Shown here: piece after piece, positions 23,968-37,480 of the stretch
Layout of the letters: each line of letters begins with the position of its first letter
Position numbering within the stretch: the first letter of the stretch is position 1
Origin: Lichenostomus cassidix
Lineage: Eukaryota; Chordata; Aves; Passeriformes; Meliphagidae
DNA length: 64,000 nt
Assembly (NCBI GenBank): GCA_008360975.2
Contig: CM039183.1
Span: 80,016,350-80,080,349 of the forward strand
Direction of reading: 5' to 3'
The notes under the pieces: generated by a model
Told to the model about the DNA's origin: nothing
Databases searched by the model: none
What the model saw: the letters and a program-made list of their open reading frames with translations, nothing else
Position numbers and translations under genes: made by a program

Positions 23968-26900
23968 GGCTGCAGACAGCTCTTTTATATTCACACAATT
24001 GCTGGGAATTAAAATAATAAATATCTCATCAGGTCCAAATGTATAAGATATGTACTATTTTTGGCTCATAGTCTATAGCATTAATTCACCTAATAAACCA
24101 CTTGGAAGTCTGAAGAGACTTGTCAGACAAGATAGGAGCTTACATGACCATCTTATCCTTACCTTGGCAGTAGCCAAATATGAATCTTTCAGGAAGGCTG
24201 TATGATACATACCACTCTTCTCATGACTATTTTTCTTGCCTTTGATAATTTGCAGCTTAGGGAAATCCTGAACCTGAACGAGTTTATGCATTTCATAACT
24301 TTCAATTACTTTCTGGCCTCTGCTCTTATGCAATCTGCTCCCAAAACCACGTGGATATCCACATCAGCCTACATCAAAGAGATCTGTGGATGCCTGTAAG
24401 TGAGACAAAACTTGATCAAACATGACATTTACTGGATCTGGTGCCTTCTTGACCTTTTACTAGGGAAAAAAAAAAGGGGAATCAATAAATCTGTATTCAC
24501 CCTGTCTACAGCTTTCTGTATTTTATAAATCTACTATTATTTAATTTCAGAAGGAAATGCCTTCCTGGGAAACTAACAGCAGCTTTTCTGGCATTACACC
24601 AGGTTGATACATGCACATAGTCCTTGATTTAATGACCTCTTATCTCTCTGGTCTCACTTGCAAACATTTAATTGGCCTATAAATATCCATATGACTTCAG
24701 AACAGGATTCTCTAGGAGTTTTATACAATTTGTTTTCTGGGAGCAGTTGGGTGAATTCCGTGTCACTGATACTTGTGAGGAAAGCTGACATCTCTAACAG
24801 CCTTATAAAAAGGAGACAGTAATAAAATCATTATCTTTCTAGAAGGGCTCCATTTACTCCATCTTTCTTGAGCAATAAAGGCATTCATTTCTCAGCTAGA
24901 GAAACCAAGAGCTACAATTCAGACTGCCAGATTTGGCTAGGCAGATACTGGGAAATATCAGGCCCACGCTGAAGCCTGCTCAACTTTTAAACAAGCTCTG
25001 AAACAGTGTCTTTAGCTTATGAGAATTCCATGCCAGAGTGGGATTTGGCCCTTATATCTGAAGCAAGTCTACATAAATTATGAAACCAGTTAATTTGAAC
25101 ATGTCCAGCCTATCTTGAAGCTTAAGTGATTGAAGGTAAGCATGTGCTTAAAATGCTTTGCTTGGTTATGTCTGATTAAGTCAGCATCTTTTTGATGATA
25201 GCCATTTGAACAGAAGTAGCAAATTAGTTGAGAGGCAGCTGCCCCAGGAGGCCCTGCAGTGAAATGTTGTCTGTCTCTGAAACTAGGCCTGTTTAAAATT
25301 TGCCTTTGGTGACTGAATTAGATAGAAGGCAAGTGTCTCTGAACTTTTGCCCCAAATCTTGATGTGAAACAGGAGTTCTGAGAAGCCCCCTCCCTAAAAA
25401 CCTACCCAAGGCATCTATATTTAACTCATGTCCTGCTGTTCTTTGTTTCCAGGAACACTGGTGTAGCCTTTAAAGTGACTTTTTGGCAGGTGCTGCTCGC
25501 TGGTTGAAGTGGGGAGCGAGTTTACCTTCATTTTAAACCAAGGATATTTTGTTAGTTTTGTTAGAGATTTTATGCTGCCCAACCATACCTCAGCTGTTGC
25601 AAATGTGAATGCAAACATGTGCCATCTGGAGCCATAACTAAATAGACTAAAATATTAGTACAGAAAGTAAATAACAGCTCAGCGATGCTCCTCAGGCAGA
25701 AGATGAGATGACACAGGAACATAATTCTTAACTCTTCAGTTTCTTAAAAATCTAAAGAAGCAATAGATTTCTTTGCACACATATGCATAAATAAACCCAA
25801 AAGGGCACTTCATGTTGTTTAAGCAAGGAAAGAAACAAACAAAAAGCCCAAAACAAAACAACAAACAAGCAAGCAAAACCAAACGAACCCAGCTGGATAA
25901 GTAAACTTTCCATGAATTTTAACAGCTCTAACCTGCCTCACAGTAGCAGGGGGTCACAGCCTTCTTCATCACTTTATACACCACAGCAGATGTGCTGCTT
26001 CTGTAATATTTCTCCATTGGTGACAGGTAAGGGATTGGTTTTACTACTGTTTGAAAATGGGCATGAATCTGGAGGCGTGAATAGCTTTTAAACTGCCCAA
26101 CACTGTTTTCTTTCTTCATACTACAATTTTTACAAGGGTAAATTGGCAACTTTTTATAAGGGCAGGCCTTGGGATGTTGAGATTATAAAATAAACCAAAA
26201 GTGACCTCATAAAAGTTTGTGCCATTTTTCTCCAGCTCCCCCACTGAGGAGATGGTGTTTGTACAGTCACCCTTATCAGCACTGGGACAGGCACCATCTG
26301 TCATTTTAAATACAGATACATGTACCACTTAGTGTTGCTCAACAAGTGAAAAATGCTGCAAAGCAAAGTTGGAAAATGCTCCTGGCTAGCAATGCCATCT
26401 CCTGAGTGGCATTGAAAAGGCAACTCCTCCTTCCTTGAAAAGCTCCCTCCCCTGCTGAGAAGAGCGGTTGAGATGATAAACTTTTTAAGGTAGTATGGAG
26501 CCCACTATCATATTAAAGTTAACTCTGTCTTATATCATTGAAGATAAATGCCTAATCTAGTGATTAACACTCTATAAATACCACAGATTAGCGAGTGAAG
26601 GTTAGATGGCAGATTAGATATGATGGCATATATCTTCAGTCTTGCCTCTATACATTTCCTTTATGATCAGATGAGCCAGGCCCAAGAAACTAAATCCCAA
26701 ACTCTTTCATTTTAATTTGAAATATGTAAGGGGCAAAAAGAAAAGATGTCTTCTGCCAGAAGCATAGGACTAATGTATTGAATTTTCCATGTGACAAAAT
26801 TTACATGCCAAAATTTCCCTCACTATTTGCCATAGGATAACTTCTTTGTCAATCATTCTTTAATTAAATATCTGTCTATTCAGCTTGGGGGAAAGGAAGA

Positions 26901-28924
26901 ATGCAGTTCTATCTCAAAATCTGATTTTCTAAGAGCTCAGAGTACTTAAAAACTGACAAGAACCTCTACATTGCTTGGGTTTGATTCTTCACAATTGATT
27001 ATTGATTATGACTCATGGAGCCTGTATGTACAAATCTCTAACTGTTCACCCAACCCAAAGCGGTTCTTAATCAGATATTTCCTCACTACAGTTTCGCAGA
27101 AGAGCCCCATTTCTTCTTCCTGTCTTTAACCATGACCCCACCAGGATTGCTGAGACTTTCGTCTACCACACCCCTGCCAAAGACATACCCATTCTGTTCT
27201 CTCACAGCTGGTTTCCCCCTTGATTTGAAGTAAGGCTGGGAAGAGTTCAGACATGTCTATGGTAGGATATTATTGCAGATCTATTTCCTCACCATTTCTT
27301 ACTATTTCCCAAAAGGGCAAGGACAGAGCAGCTCACAAACAACCACACCTGGGGACTGGGACATCAGGGGATGCCTGGAGCTGAGAGGAGGAACAAAACC
27401 TGCTCTATTTTTGGAGCCTAGACATCTTTGCTAAAGCTGTGCATCCAAGTCTAAGAACACCTTCAATCACATGATCTTGAATTATTTCATATTTTTAGAA
27501 ATTCTCTGGTATTACATCCAATGGGTACTTAATCTGTTAAACCATTACTTAACTGGCACCACTGAAGACTACCAGCCTTCTGGTAACCAAGTCTGCCAGC
27601 CTTTAGCCAATTATTTCTTTAGGAATAGGTTGGTCGGACAAAAGTGGGAGAAAGAAAAGATGTTGAGTCATATATATGTATTGTAAATTGAAAATTAATT
27701 TCTTCTATCTCCATGTGTGAGGCTCTGCTGTCAAGATACTTTGGGGAAAGAGCCAGCTTTCTGAGAACCATGAAGTCCAGCAGGGGTGAAGAAGAAAGAC
27801 TGAAAACTTTGCCAGAGAGCAGTATGCTTTTGAGCAGACAGTCCTGTGAAATTAAGGCTAAGAAAATGAATTTCAAATGCTCAAACCCAGAGGAGCATAG
27901 TCGCAGTGTCTCTGTAGAAAGAACTATGATGCTGAGAGAGTAGAAGATCCTGAAACCTGGAAATGTTAAATAGTACAGGATAAAAATGGGAGGGAGAGAA
28001 AGGAGGGAAAGATCAATCTCAGCACATTTAATAAGAGCAGATTATTACAAGATAAATGCTATTTGCAAATAGTTGTATGAAGATGTAAGTTGCTGAGTCA
28101 AACGTGGCCACAAGATACAGGCACTTTCATGCTATTCAGTTGTAGCTTGAAAGACATTCAGACCTTCTTCTGGACCTGTTTCTAAACATAGTAAATTATT
28201 TAGTCTTGAAACATCAATGTTACAAGATCAACTGCTGCTTACTCTGGCATTTACGTTATTTCTGTCGCTCTGAAAAATAGCTCTGAGATTTTTAGAACCA
28301 TGCACATTTGCAAAAATTGTGTTTTTGAAAGAGAAGTCTGTCTCTGTTTGTTTCATAAAAGTCTGCACTTAACCACTTTTTTTAAAAACACGATTATTTT
28401 AAGGTCAGTGGAAACTCCATTAATTTGGTTCAGGAAATCATCAGATCATTAGAGCAATGGAAATTGAAATGTATGCAGTGTACTGACTTCAAATGCATTA
28501 TAAAACTGGGCAAGAAATCAAGTGTGTAATGTTCTCCATCAGGACCTGCACAGTTCCAGAGTGATTTTATCATGCTACATGCCAGTGACTCCTCCTAGCT
28601 TGCAGCGGCTACTGGGAGGTGTTTTTCCTTCAGAGATGCATCCATTGTCACCTCTCAAACCAGCCTTTGAAACCAAGCAGAGATATCAGCTACCCTGGGA
28701 AACACATGTTTGAGGAGCTTTCTCCTTGGGAGTGTGTGATACCTAGAACTCCCACCTTGAAGGGAACAGATGCCTTAGAGTGTAAATTGTGCTCAGAAAG
28801 GCAAGGTTTGAAAACCACAGGTCAGATCAGTTTAACTGCGAGGCTTGTATGAACTCATTAAAAGAAACAAAAGACCAAGAGAAGCATGTATTTGCAGTGT
28901 TTAGTTAGTGCTCATCAGCCGTTT

Positions 28925-28939
28925 CACACACACACACAC
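28925..28939. repeat. Short CA microsatellite
   Basis: About seven CA units followed by a C-rich run. Confidence 0.8.
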
Positions 28940-30720
28940 CCCCTCCCACTTCCTGTGACAGGATGGTGAGAGCTCTGTGACAGTCTTGTGGGAGATCACA
29001 TCCAAACTCAGATGGACTGAAGCATTTATACCTCCAGGACCTGTTTCCCTTTGTAGCTCAGAGCCAATAGTGGAGGTCATTCTGGCCCAAAACTCACCCC
29101 CTTTTCCTCCCTCCTCCTGCCTCATATGCTTCTGGTTCATTAGGTCAAGCAGGAAAGGCTCTAGAACTTCCTTCCATTAAGTCAGTACTTGATGCTATCT
29201 GTTGTGGAAATGGAATTCTCTTTTGGACAGAGCAGAAGGGTTTCCTCCTTGCATGGACAGTCTACAGCATGGACAGTCCCATAATGGGCCAGGATTTACC
29301 AAGTTCTCAGCTCATTGTGAGGTAGAACTGATTTGGGAAATGCCCAAATATAAATGTTTCATGTTAGAGCTCCTACTCTGTACCCACACCAAGTACCCTG
29401 CCCATGATGTGTTACACAATCTCCTAAATGGGAACAAATGGCACAGCTCATTATTGATCTCATTTGAGACTAGGCTTGGTGCCAGCCACACATGAGGAGG
29501 TGACAGTACTTTGGAGGGTTCCTCAACCCAGTTCCCAGCTCAGTTTTTGGAGAGGCTTTTGGGACAAACAGTACTAAGCTGGCCCATCAGATCCCATCCT
29601 GTGATAGGGGTCACCCCTTCAGAGCTCTGTGCTCCTGCCCAGTCCCACACACTTCTGCAAGCAGCATTTGGGAAGGGCAGCACTCACCTTTGCTCTGTTT
29701 GCTGTCATCATGCTAACATCACTTTATTAAACTCTCAACTGTGACAAAGAATAGATTTGTTTTTCAGAACAAATGTAAGAATAGAGCAGCCAGTAGAAAA
29801 CAAACCCATGAAAATTTTCATTTTACATGCATTTTCTCTTCAGCAACCATGCACATGGGATGTTGAGTTTGTGACTACAAGTATCACCTTTAAATCCCAA
29901 AAATCTGGGGCAAAATGAACTCAAAACAAATGGGTGAAAAAGCAATTGTGGTTTTATTTGAAATGTCAAAACAAGACATCACTTTAAAAACTTCTAAAGT
30001 TCAACAAATAATATGGAATATATTTAAAAACACCATGCAGAACAGCTAAAAAAACATATTTTTGGAAGAACCACCCCTCAGTCCCAATTCATGTGTCCAC
30101 AGCAAGCAGTACGGTTTGGGGAAAAAAAGCTTTTTTACTAAAATTTTTTTTTTTAATTTTATTAGCTGGCCTTCCTCACCTTCTGCATGAGTTTGTGTTT
30201 CAGTGTGCACAGAGGATTAGCAAATTGAAATACAGCCCCAGAAAACACACATCTTGACCCAAAATGTCATTTCAGGCAGCAAGAGAACAGAAAAAAAAAA
30301 AAAGTAGATTATAGAAAATCCCATTAAATAATCATAGCAGGAGAGGAAGATGTCTCTGGAATATCAAACCTTCTGGAAAATGCCACTGAGAATGTTTCAT
30401 TAAGGATAAGGGCAAAATGAATTGCAAGATCTTGGTGCATTCTGTTATATACTGAATCCTGACACAGAAATCTCAACAGATAGAGGCATTTAGAAGAGAA
30501 CAAGTAAGGATAAAAATTGTCAAGCAAATAAAATAAAGTTATTTGGAAAAAATATTACTATTGGTTATTTGTTTTCACTGTTATTGTTTATTAAGTAATT
30601 AACACTTCATTGCCTGAGCCAGGCTCTTACTATGAAAGTTTTAGTCTCAAAGAAGATAAAATAGAGGAAGGTGGGAAGGGTTCTTTTCCCCCTTTAATTT
30701 TCTTCCACAGAAATAATTTA

Positions 30721-30748
30721 TTTCCTGCAAATTTCTTTCCTGCAAATT
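30721..30748. repeat. Two-copy duplication, 15-bp period
   Basis: TTTCCTGCAAATT occurs at 30,721-30,733 and again at 30,736-30,748. A small local duplication. Confidence 0.75.
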
Positions 30749-32321
30749 GCACTGATGTCCGCAAGAAACCACACAAGTGGTTTGGTTTGGGTGTGCCTTA
30801 GCTGCACATCGCTGATACTACGATTCAAAACTGCTAAAAGAAACAATGACCTGTGAAGATACATCAAAATGGGCATTAATTTACTTTATAAACAAATATT
30901 TTCTTCTAACCCTTTCTTTCCTGCCTTCTGGTTTGTGTGCTTGCTTGTCACTGGATGTTTGAGCAGGTAAAACAACTGGACCTTGACCTCCTTTGGAGTC
31001 ATCACAAAACAAATTAATACAAGAAGTAAACAAGCTCTAGCAAATTACAGGTGCATCATTGCTTATTGCTCTCAAAGCCCAGAAGATTTCTAAATGTGAA
31101 AGTAAAGATGGAAGGAGATTAAACCTGATAACCACATATGATTATTTCTAAGAGAGTTGCTGGGTTTTGCCCTCGTGTATGTGTATCACATGTAGCAGGT
31201 GCTATTTATGATAGTATAAATAGCAAGAGCAATGGTGATGGAAAAATACTTCCCTGATTGTAGAATATTGGGAAGCTTTGCTCTGCTATCCTATTTCCAA
31301 TTTCCCTATTTCCTATTTTTTTCTCACTCTATTGTTGGACAAATCCAGGCACACTTTTGAGTCCCTAAATGTGCAGATGGAGTAGCTACAAACAGGATGA
31401 TGACCACATACCTGGTAATTCTCTGCAAGAATCCAGTGACTTGTGATCTGACAATCACCTCCCTGAGTCTATTATTTATTTTCACTCTAACCATCTTAAA
31501 GGTAAACCAAACTACCCAGATGTAATTGCAAAAATCCAAGGACAGAGAATTATATGCAGGTTGATTTCACAGATAGAAAACAACCGATAAGAGACCAATA
31601 TGACAGCTGGCTGCAGTTAAACTTTAATTGGGATCCAGCAGCAGCATGTGCTTGTTAATATGCTACTTCAAAAGCAAAAAATAGCACAGTCCCATCTTGT
31701 TTATGGAATAAGTAAAAATAATGGAAAATGTTCATCTCTTGTCTAACATGATCACATTTACCCTATAAAGCCACAGTGCAGGGAATATCATTTGACACTG
31801 AATCTCAAGTCACGCTGCTTTGGTTTTGCCTTTACACTGTGAAAACAGTGCTCTAATGTTCGTTTTGCAGACATAAAAGTTGTTTTTCAAAAAGAAAAAG
31901 AAAATAATTTTCTCACACATGTATTTAAAGACAAACAGGCACTTCTCTCCAGTGATAGTTCCCCCATTTATCTTCATGAGAGACATAGGGTAGGAAAAGA
32001 AGAAAAGGTAAAACAGTGTAAGCTCATGTAAATTTATTAAGAATGTTCTTCCCATCTTCATCCCTGTGTTCCACCACATGTAAAAATCCCAGGCAGTTTG
32101 AATCAATAGTATTTCCATGTGAAATGAAAACAGGGGATGCAAAGGTTATTTTGGGAAGTGCTGCTGTTCAAGACAGAGCTAGAAATACAAAAAAGGTTTG
32201 CAATGACCACTCTGTGGAGATACAGATGAAATCTGTTTCTCACTGCAGCAGAGATGGTGGCTGGGGGACCACCTGTCATAAAGTAAGAACTTGAATTAAA
32301 AATATGCACTGGAGAAGATGA

Positions 32322-32908
32322 TGTGTTTTGCTGGTTTTGTCTGAGGTAGAGTTAGCTTTCTTGAAGTGGCTCATAGGGGGCTGTGTTTTGGATTTGTGCT
32401 GAACACAGGGTTGATGATACAGAGATATTTTTTGTTATTGCTGAGCAGAGTTTACACAGAGCCAAGGCCTTTTTAGCTTTTCGTGCTGCCATGCTGGGGA
32501 GGGAGCTGAGGGTGCTTGGGATGTTGGGAGGAGCTGGGACAAGTGGCCTCAACAGATTAAAGGGATACTCAGGACCCTAAGACATCATGCTTAGAATATA
32601 AGATGGGGAGGAGGAAGAGGGGATGTCTGTAGTGATGGTGTTTGTCTTCCTGAGTCACTGTTACATGTGATGGAACCCTATTCTCCTGGAGATGGCTGAA
32701 CAGCTGCCTGCCCATGGGAAGCAGTGAATTCATTCCTTGCTTTGCTTTTCTTGTTTGAGTGGCTTTTGCTTTCCTTATAATACTGTCTTTATCTCAATCC
32801 ACAAGTTTTCTACCTTTTACTCTTCCTGTTCTCTCCCTTATCCCACAGGATGGGGAGTGAGCAAGTGGCTGCTGGGACTTGGCTGCTGGCTGGGGTTGAA
32901 CCATGGCA
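32322..32908 (+). mobile_element. ERVL-like solo LTR
   Basis: About 587 bp, from TGTGTTTTGCTGGTTTTGTC to GGGGTTGAACCATGGCA. It resembles from memory a common avian ERVL-type LTR: GCTGAACACAGGGTTGATGA near the start, ACACAGAGCCAAGGCC, GGAGATGGCTGAACAGCTGC in the middle, and CTGTCTTTATCTCAATCCAC then the GGGAGTGAGCAAG end. No internal retroviral sequence adjoins it, so it is a solo LTR. I could not find a matching 5-bp target duplication, so the ends may be off by a few bases. Confidence 0.75.
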
Positions 32909-34369
32909 GGTGTAAAGGTACTAGAAGCTGCCAAGATAATGAATTTATATGAAAGAAAACCAGGAGCCAGGGGGATTTGCATGCAGCCATGCCTTGTGGC
33001 ATGGATGGAGCAATTGGGCAGGAAGAGAAAGGAACTGAAGACTGAGAAGTAGAACTGAACTACCCAGCACCTAATTCTCAGTGCCCTTTTGAACTGCTCA
33101 GGGGCCTGTTAAGTAGTGATCTCTTAGATTCTGGTAAACTACACAGTAAACTACACTGCGTAAAAAGGGTGATGGAAACATTGCTGAAGTCACTGCTCAC
33201 AGCACATAGTTTTGTTTTCTTTCCAGAAAATTGGTTAGTCAGCTGATCTGAGGGAGGAAAGAGATAAAACAATTTGTGGAGCTGAGCCCTGGGCTTTCAG
33301 ACCACACTGATTCAAGAAGCAAGAGACAGTCCCAGCACCACATGGGCTGGCTGGGACAGTGGGAGACCCTGACACAGCTCACTCAGTGCAACAGTTCTAC
33401 AATGGGAAAACTTCTGGGTTCTCAGTGTGGAAATCCAGGGATTTATTTCTATCAATATTTTTTTCTTCAAACAGTTCATAAAAATCAGCTGTTGTTTGGT
33501 TTGCAGCCTCTGTGGGGAGTGCAGGCTGCACCTCACCCCCAGCTGGCACAAGCTCAGCAGAATGACTGGCAGTCCCAAATCTCACAGCCTGATCACCAAC
33601 CTCATTCAACAAAGCTAAAAGACAGATAATAGTTGGCAAGGAAGCAGCTGACCCAGTGACAAGAGGTATTCGTCTTTCCCACCCTTTAGACCAACACCAG
33701 CCTGCCCAAAGTCTTTTTATCAGGTGAAATTTCATCTGTTGCAGAGTTCTGAAAGAGATGAATCACTGAGAAAGATAAGGTTCTCAATGAAGCCATAAAT
33801 AACAAATCTAGACAGCAATGTCACCCTTGCATTTTAGGCCATTGAATGTGAACATAATGAAGTGCAGTGTGAAGCTGCTGAAGCTCAGAGAGGACACACA
33901 GCTTTTCACCTGGTGGTAGATTTGAGACGCAAATTCATTTGTCCTGTTTATTTGCCTGGTGCCCTGCCAGCCAGGGCCCTTTGGAGTCCTGGGCTGAACC
34001 CCAAATTAAATCTATTCATATGTTTTCTTGCATTGTAGGACAGATCTCTCCTAGTGAAGCTTTATGCATTTCGGAGCCCATTCATGTGCCGACAAGCCTG
34101 AAGTGGCCCAGCCTCTGAAATACAAACAGAAACACTTTTGGGGCACAACTCCAAGGCCTGCAACACTTGCCAGAGCAGCACACACCTCCTCCTTTTTATT
34201 CCTCTGAGGTAATAAGCTTAAATTCAAAGCACCCCTTGGGAAGTTTCGCCAGGCAGCTCTTTACAGTGCTTTGAAGGATTCCTGACCTGTTAGCAATTGG
34301 GCCTAGCAGGATCAGGCCATCCATTTCTTTTTTCTGGTTTAGTCAGACCCTCAGTCAACCCTCTCTGCC
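32909..34369. other. Intergenic, no gene seen
   Basis: Short overlapping open frames occur at 33.3-33.7 kb on both strands, but none resembles a known protein and none has convincing splice signals. Confidence 0.55.
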
Positions 34370-35198
34370 AAAAGGGCTCTAGAGAGGGATCTGGACAGAC
34401 TGGAACAATACACCAAGGCCAACTGTGTGTGGTTCAACAAGGCCAAGTGCCAGGCCCTACACTTGGGTGACAACAACCCCATGCAGCACTACAGGCTGGA
34501 GGAAGATTGCCTGGAAAGCTGCCTGATGAAAAAGGACCTGGGGGTGCTGGTTGAGAGCAGCTGAACATGAGCCAGCTGTGCCCAGGTGGCCAAGAAGGCC
34601 AATGGCATCCTGGCCTGTATCAGCAATAGTGTGGCCAGCAGGACCAGGACAGGGATTGCCCCTCTGTACTCAGCCCTGGTGAGGCCTCACCTCCAGTGCT
34701 GTGTCCAGTTCTGGGCTCCTCACTACAAGAAGGACATTGAAGTGCTGGAGTGAGTCCAGAGAAGGGCAACAAAACTGGTGAAGGGTCTGGAGCACAAGTC
34801 TTATACTGAGCAGCTGAGGGAGCTGGGGGCATTAACCCTGGAGACAAGGAGGCTCAGATGACAGCTTATCGGTTTACAGCTCTACAAGTTCCTGAAAGGA
34901 GCCTGTAGCCAGGTGGGGATCAGTCTGCTGTCCCACATAAACAGTGACAGGATGAAAGGAAACAGTTTTAAGCTGTCCTGGGAAGCTAGATTAGGGGAAA
35001 ATTGCTTCACTGAAAGGGTGGTCAGACATTAGAATAAGCTGCCTAGGGAAGTGGTGGAATCACCATCCCTGGAAGTGTTCAACAGGCCTGCAGAGGTGGC
35101 ACTTAGGGACATGGTTTAATGGCAAACTTCGCTGCGCTGGGTTACAGGTTGGACTTGATGGTCTTAGAGGTCTTTTCCAACTTTGATGATTCTATGAA
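34370..35198 (+). repeat. CR1 LINE 3' fragment, about 830 bp
   Basis: The longest CR1 piece in the window, plus orientation. Recognisable strings are AACAAGGCCAAGTGCCAGG, GAGGCCTCACCTCCAGTGCTG and GGTTGGACTTGATGGTCTTA in close form, with the terminal TGATTCTATG. It covers the end of the reverse-transcriptase ORF and the 3' UTR. The reading frame is broken, so it is an inactive 5'-truncated copy. Confidence 0.9.
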
Positions 35199-36929
35199 AA
35201 TTCAGAAACCTCCCTCCGAAAAACAGCAAGTAACGATCCCTCAGCCACTGCCATCACTGATCTCCTTAAAGCAACCAAGCCAAAGGGCTGCCCCTCTGAG
35301 GGGATGCAAGGTGAGCCAAGGCCATTTTTGTTCTGGGGCTTGTTCAGCCTGTGCTTCTTTTGGGATCTGTGCAATACTGGGGGGACCTGCTCAGCCACAC
35401 GAAAGTGATCTTATTGTTGAAAGAATTCACTTTGCTGAGGGAATGCAGCTGCACCCAAACCTGGACAGTGCCGCGCCTGCTGCGGCTGCTGCAGAGGGCA
35501 ATAGCAAACATGACTGCATTAGGCTGGTTGTGTATGGAAAGGTCAGAGCCTGAGAGTAAAGCAGTGCTTGAAGGAGAGGAAGGATGGGAAGTGGACAGAG
35601 GATGTAAAAAGGAAAGAAGAGGTTCAACATCTCAGGGTGGGAGGCTTTGCCTGCTGGAGGGAGGGTGCAGAGGGCTGCATGCTCAGCCCATTCTGCATGC
35701 TGAGCACAGTATCTGCCTTGTGGCTCACAGGCCCTTCTCAGATAATGAGTTATCACTGCCCTGGCTCTCCCAGAAAAGCTGGTACCTCACCAGAGCTAAG
35801 AACTAAATTACCCCTTATTTTTTTCTCCATTAAAGTCTGTTCACCTGCAAAGCACATGTCCCTCTTGGCAGGGAAAAGGCTGAAATAAGAGGGTCTTTTT
35901 TGCTGGGGCAAATGCCCACAATGCGGGGGAAGATCAAGCAGAGCAGAAATACCCATTCTTACAACGTGGTGATAGTTTTAAATAAATTATGCAGTTGGGA
36001 TTTTACTTTTCTAAAGGATTCCTTTCAAGTGAAGGGTACAGTCCCCCATGCAGTTAACCAAATCTGTGCTACCGGCAATACTGTGGTGCCCTCAAGTGGC
36101 TGCAGAATACCGAGAAATGTTGTACATTGCAGTCCCTGCTCCCTGCCTCGCAAACCCAGGCTGCAAACAAAATGCCTGCCCACCCCAAGAGCTCTTTGCA
36201 ATGCCAGAGGAATAAATGTACTTCAACATTAAGATTGCCAGACCAAAAGTTTCTCACCTAACATAAATTTATTTTTCAAGAAATTATTTGATTTATGAAA
36301 ATAAAAATTTAAAATAAAAAGGGATTTGTTACAGCACTACCCTCATATTTACAAGGAGTAAGCAGAAAATAGAGATGTTTTTGGATCCAACCACAGACCA
36401 GATGCCCTTGAGCTTGATTCCCTTTGCCAGATGCAGTATTGTTGGCCTTCCTATGGAAATTGAGAGTAGATGACAAAGTGCCTGACATCAGCCCCTACTG
36501 ATGTGCCATCCAACCACCTCTGTGCCAGCAGATGCGAATTTCTCACCTGCTGCTTCACTGATGGCAAACTACATATTTATGGCTTCCTTCTCCCCATGTT
36601 TGTTCTCCCCACATTTCCATGCACTGTGGTCTTTGTCATATCAGAAAGATGTAGGGGCAGTGCAGGCTCCTACAGACACCTTTAAAGAAGGCAGGGAAGA
36701 TCTTGAGAGGCTGGAATAGAAACAAAGACATCCTGAGACCCAGCTCTTGTAACTTTAGAAATTCCTAACTTGTAAGACTACACAATGAGTATGGCTGAGC
36801 TTGCTGCTCAAAAGTCACAGGGCAAGTCATGCTACTGCTAGAGAGAACTTGAATCATAGAGGAATGATGCAAAACTTAACAGCAGTGTTCAGCTCATTTA
36901 CCTCAGCTAAACACTCCACGGGCAGAGGT
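35199..36929. other. Intergenic, no gene seen
   Basis: The longer open frames here (35.1-35.9 kb, both strands) begin in or beside the CR1 tail and show no conserved protein. Nothing else was recognised. Confidence 0.5.
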
Positions 36930-37480
36930 TCTCTTGGGAGAGCAATGCAGGTGCTGATCAGCATCACGCACATGCCTAGCTCACTGCGTGTCATAGCCCT
37001 TTCCATAGAATATTCCCCAGCAGTCCCAGCCTGTCCTGATGCCCAGGCCAGGGCTTGGCATTTGCCCCTGCTGAATTTTATGGGGCTCCTGTTTATCCAT
37101 TCCTCCAGCCTTCGCAGGTAAGGCATCCCCAATCTCAAACATTAATCATCTGCAAATTGGAAGAGGGTGCATTGCATTGCCTCCTCCACCCACGGATGAT
37201 ATTGAATAGGACACACCCCAGAAACAAGTAGGGAACCGCAGGGGTCTGTAGAGTGCAACTCATTAACCACTACCCTCTTATCCCAGTCATCCAACCACCA
37301 TTGCACCCATCTTCTAGCTGTCTGTCCACCCTTCCACCCAATCCCTAATATCCGGCTTGATGACAAGAGTTCTATGGGAGGCACTGCCAAAAGTCTTGCT
37401 CATACGCATTTGCAGATCCAGTCATCTCACCATAGAAGGCCATCAGATTAGTCAAGCATGACCTAATCTTGTGAGCAGCT
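36930..37480 (-). repeat. CR1 LINE internal fragment, diverged
   Basis: The plus strand reads as the reverse complement of the CR1 ORF2 3' region: GGCATTTGCCCCTGCTGAA, ATCATCTGCAAATTGG, then CACCATAGAAGGCCATCAG and TAGTCAAGCATGACC. The homology is patchy, so this is an old copy and the limits are approximate. Confidence 0.7.

Larger units (their letters stand above)
21750..32321. other. Intergenic, no gene seen
   Basis: About 10.5 kb between the NR0B relic and the ERVL-like LTR. Apart from a CR1 tail at 23.7 kb, a short CA repeat at 28.9 kb and simple A-rich sequence near 25.8 kb, nothing is recognisable. No BCKDHB-like exon was seen, nor any other conserved exon. Confidence 0.5.

Noticed and set aside
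35119..35806. Open frames of 144 and 151 codons
   Set aside because: They start in or just beyond a CR1 3' end and have no family resemblance.
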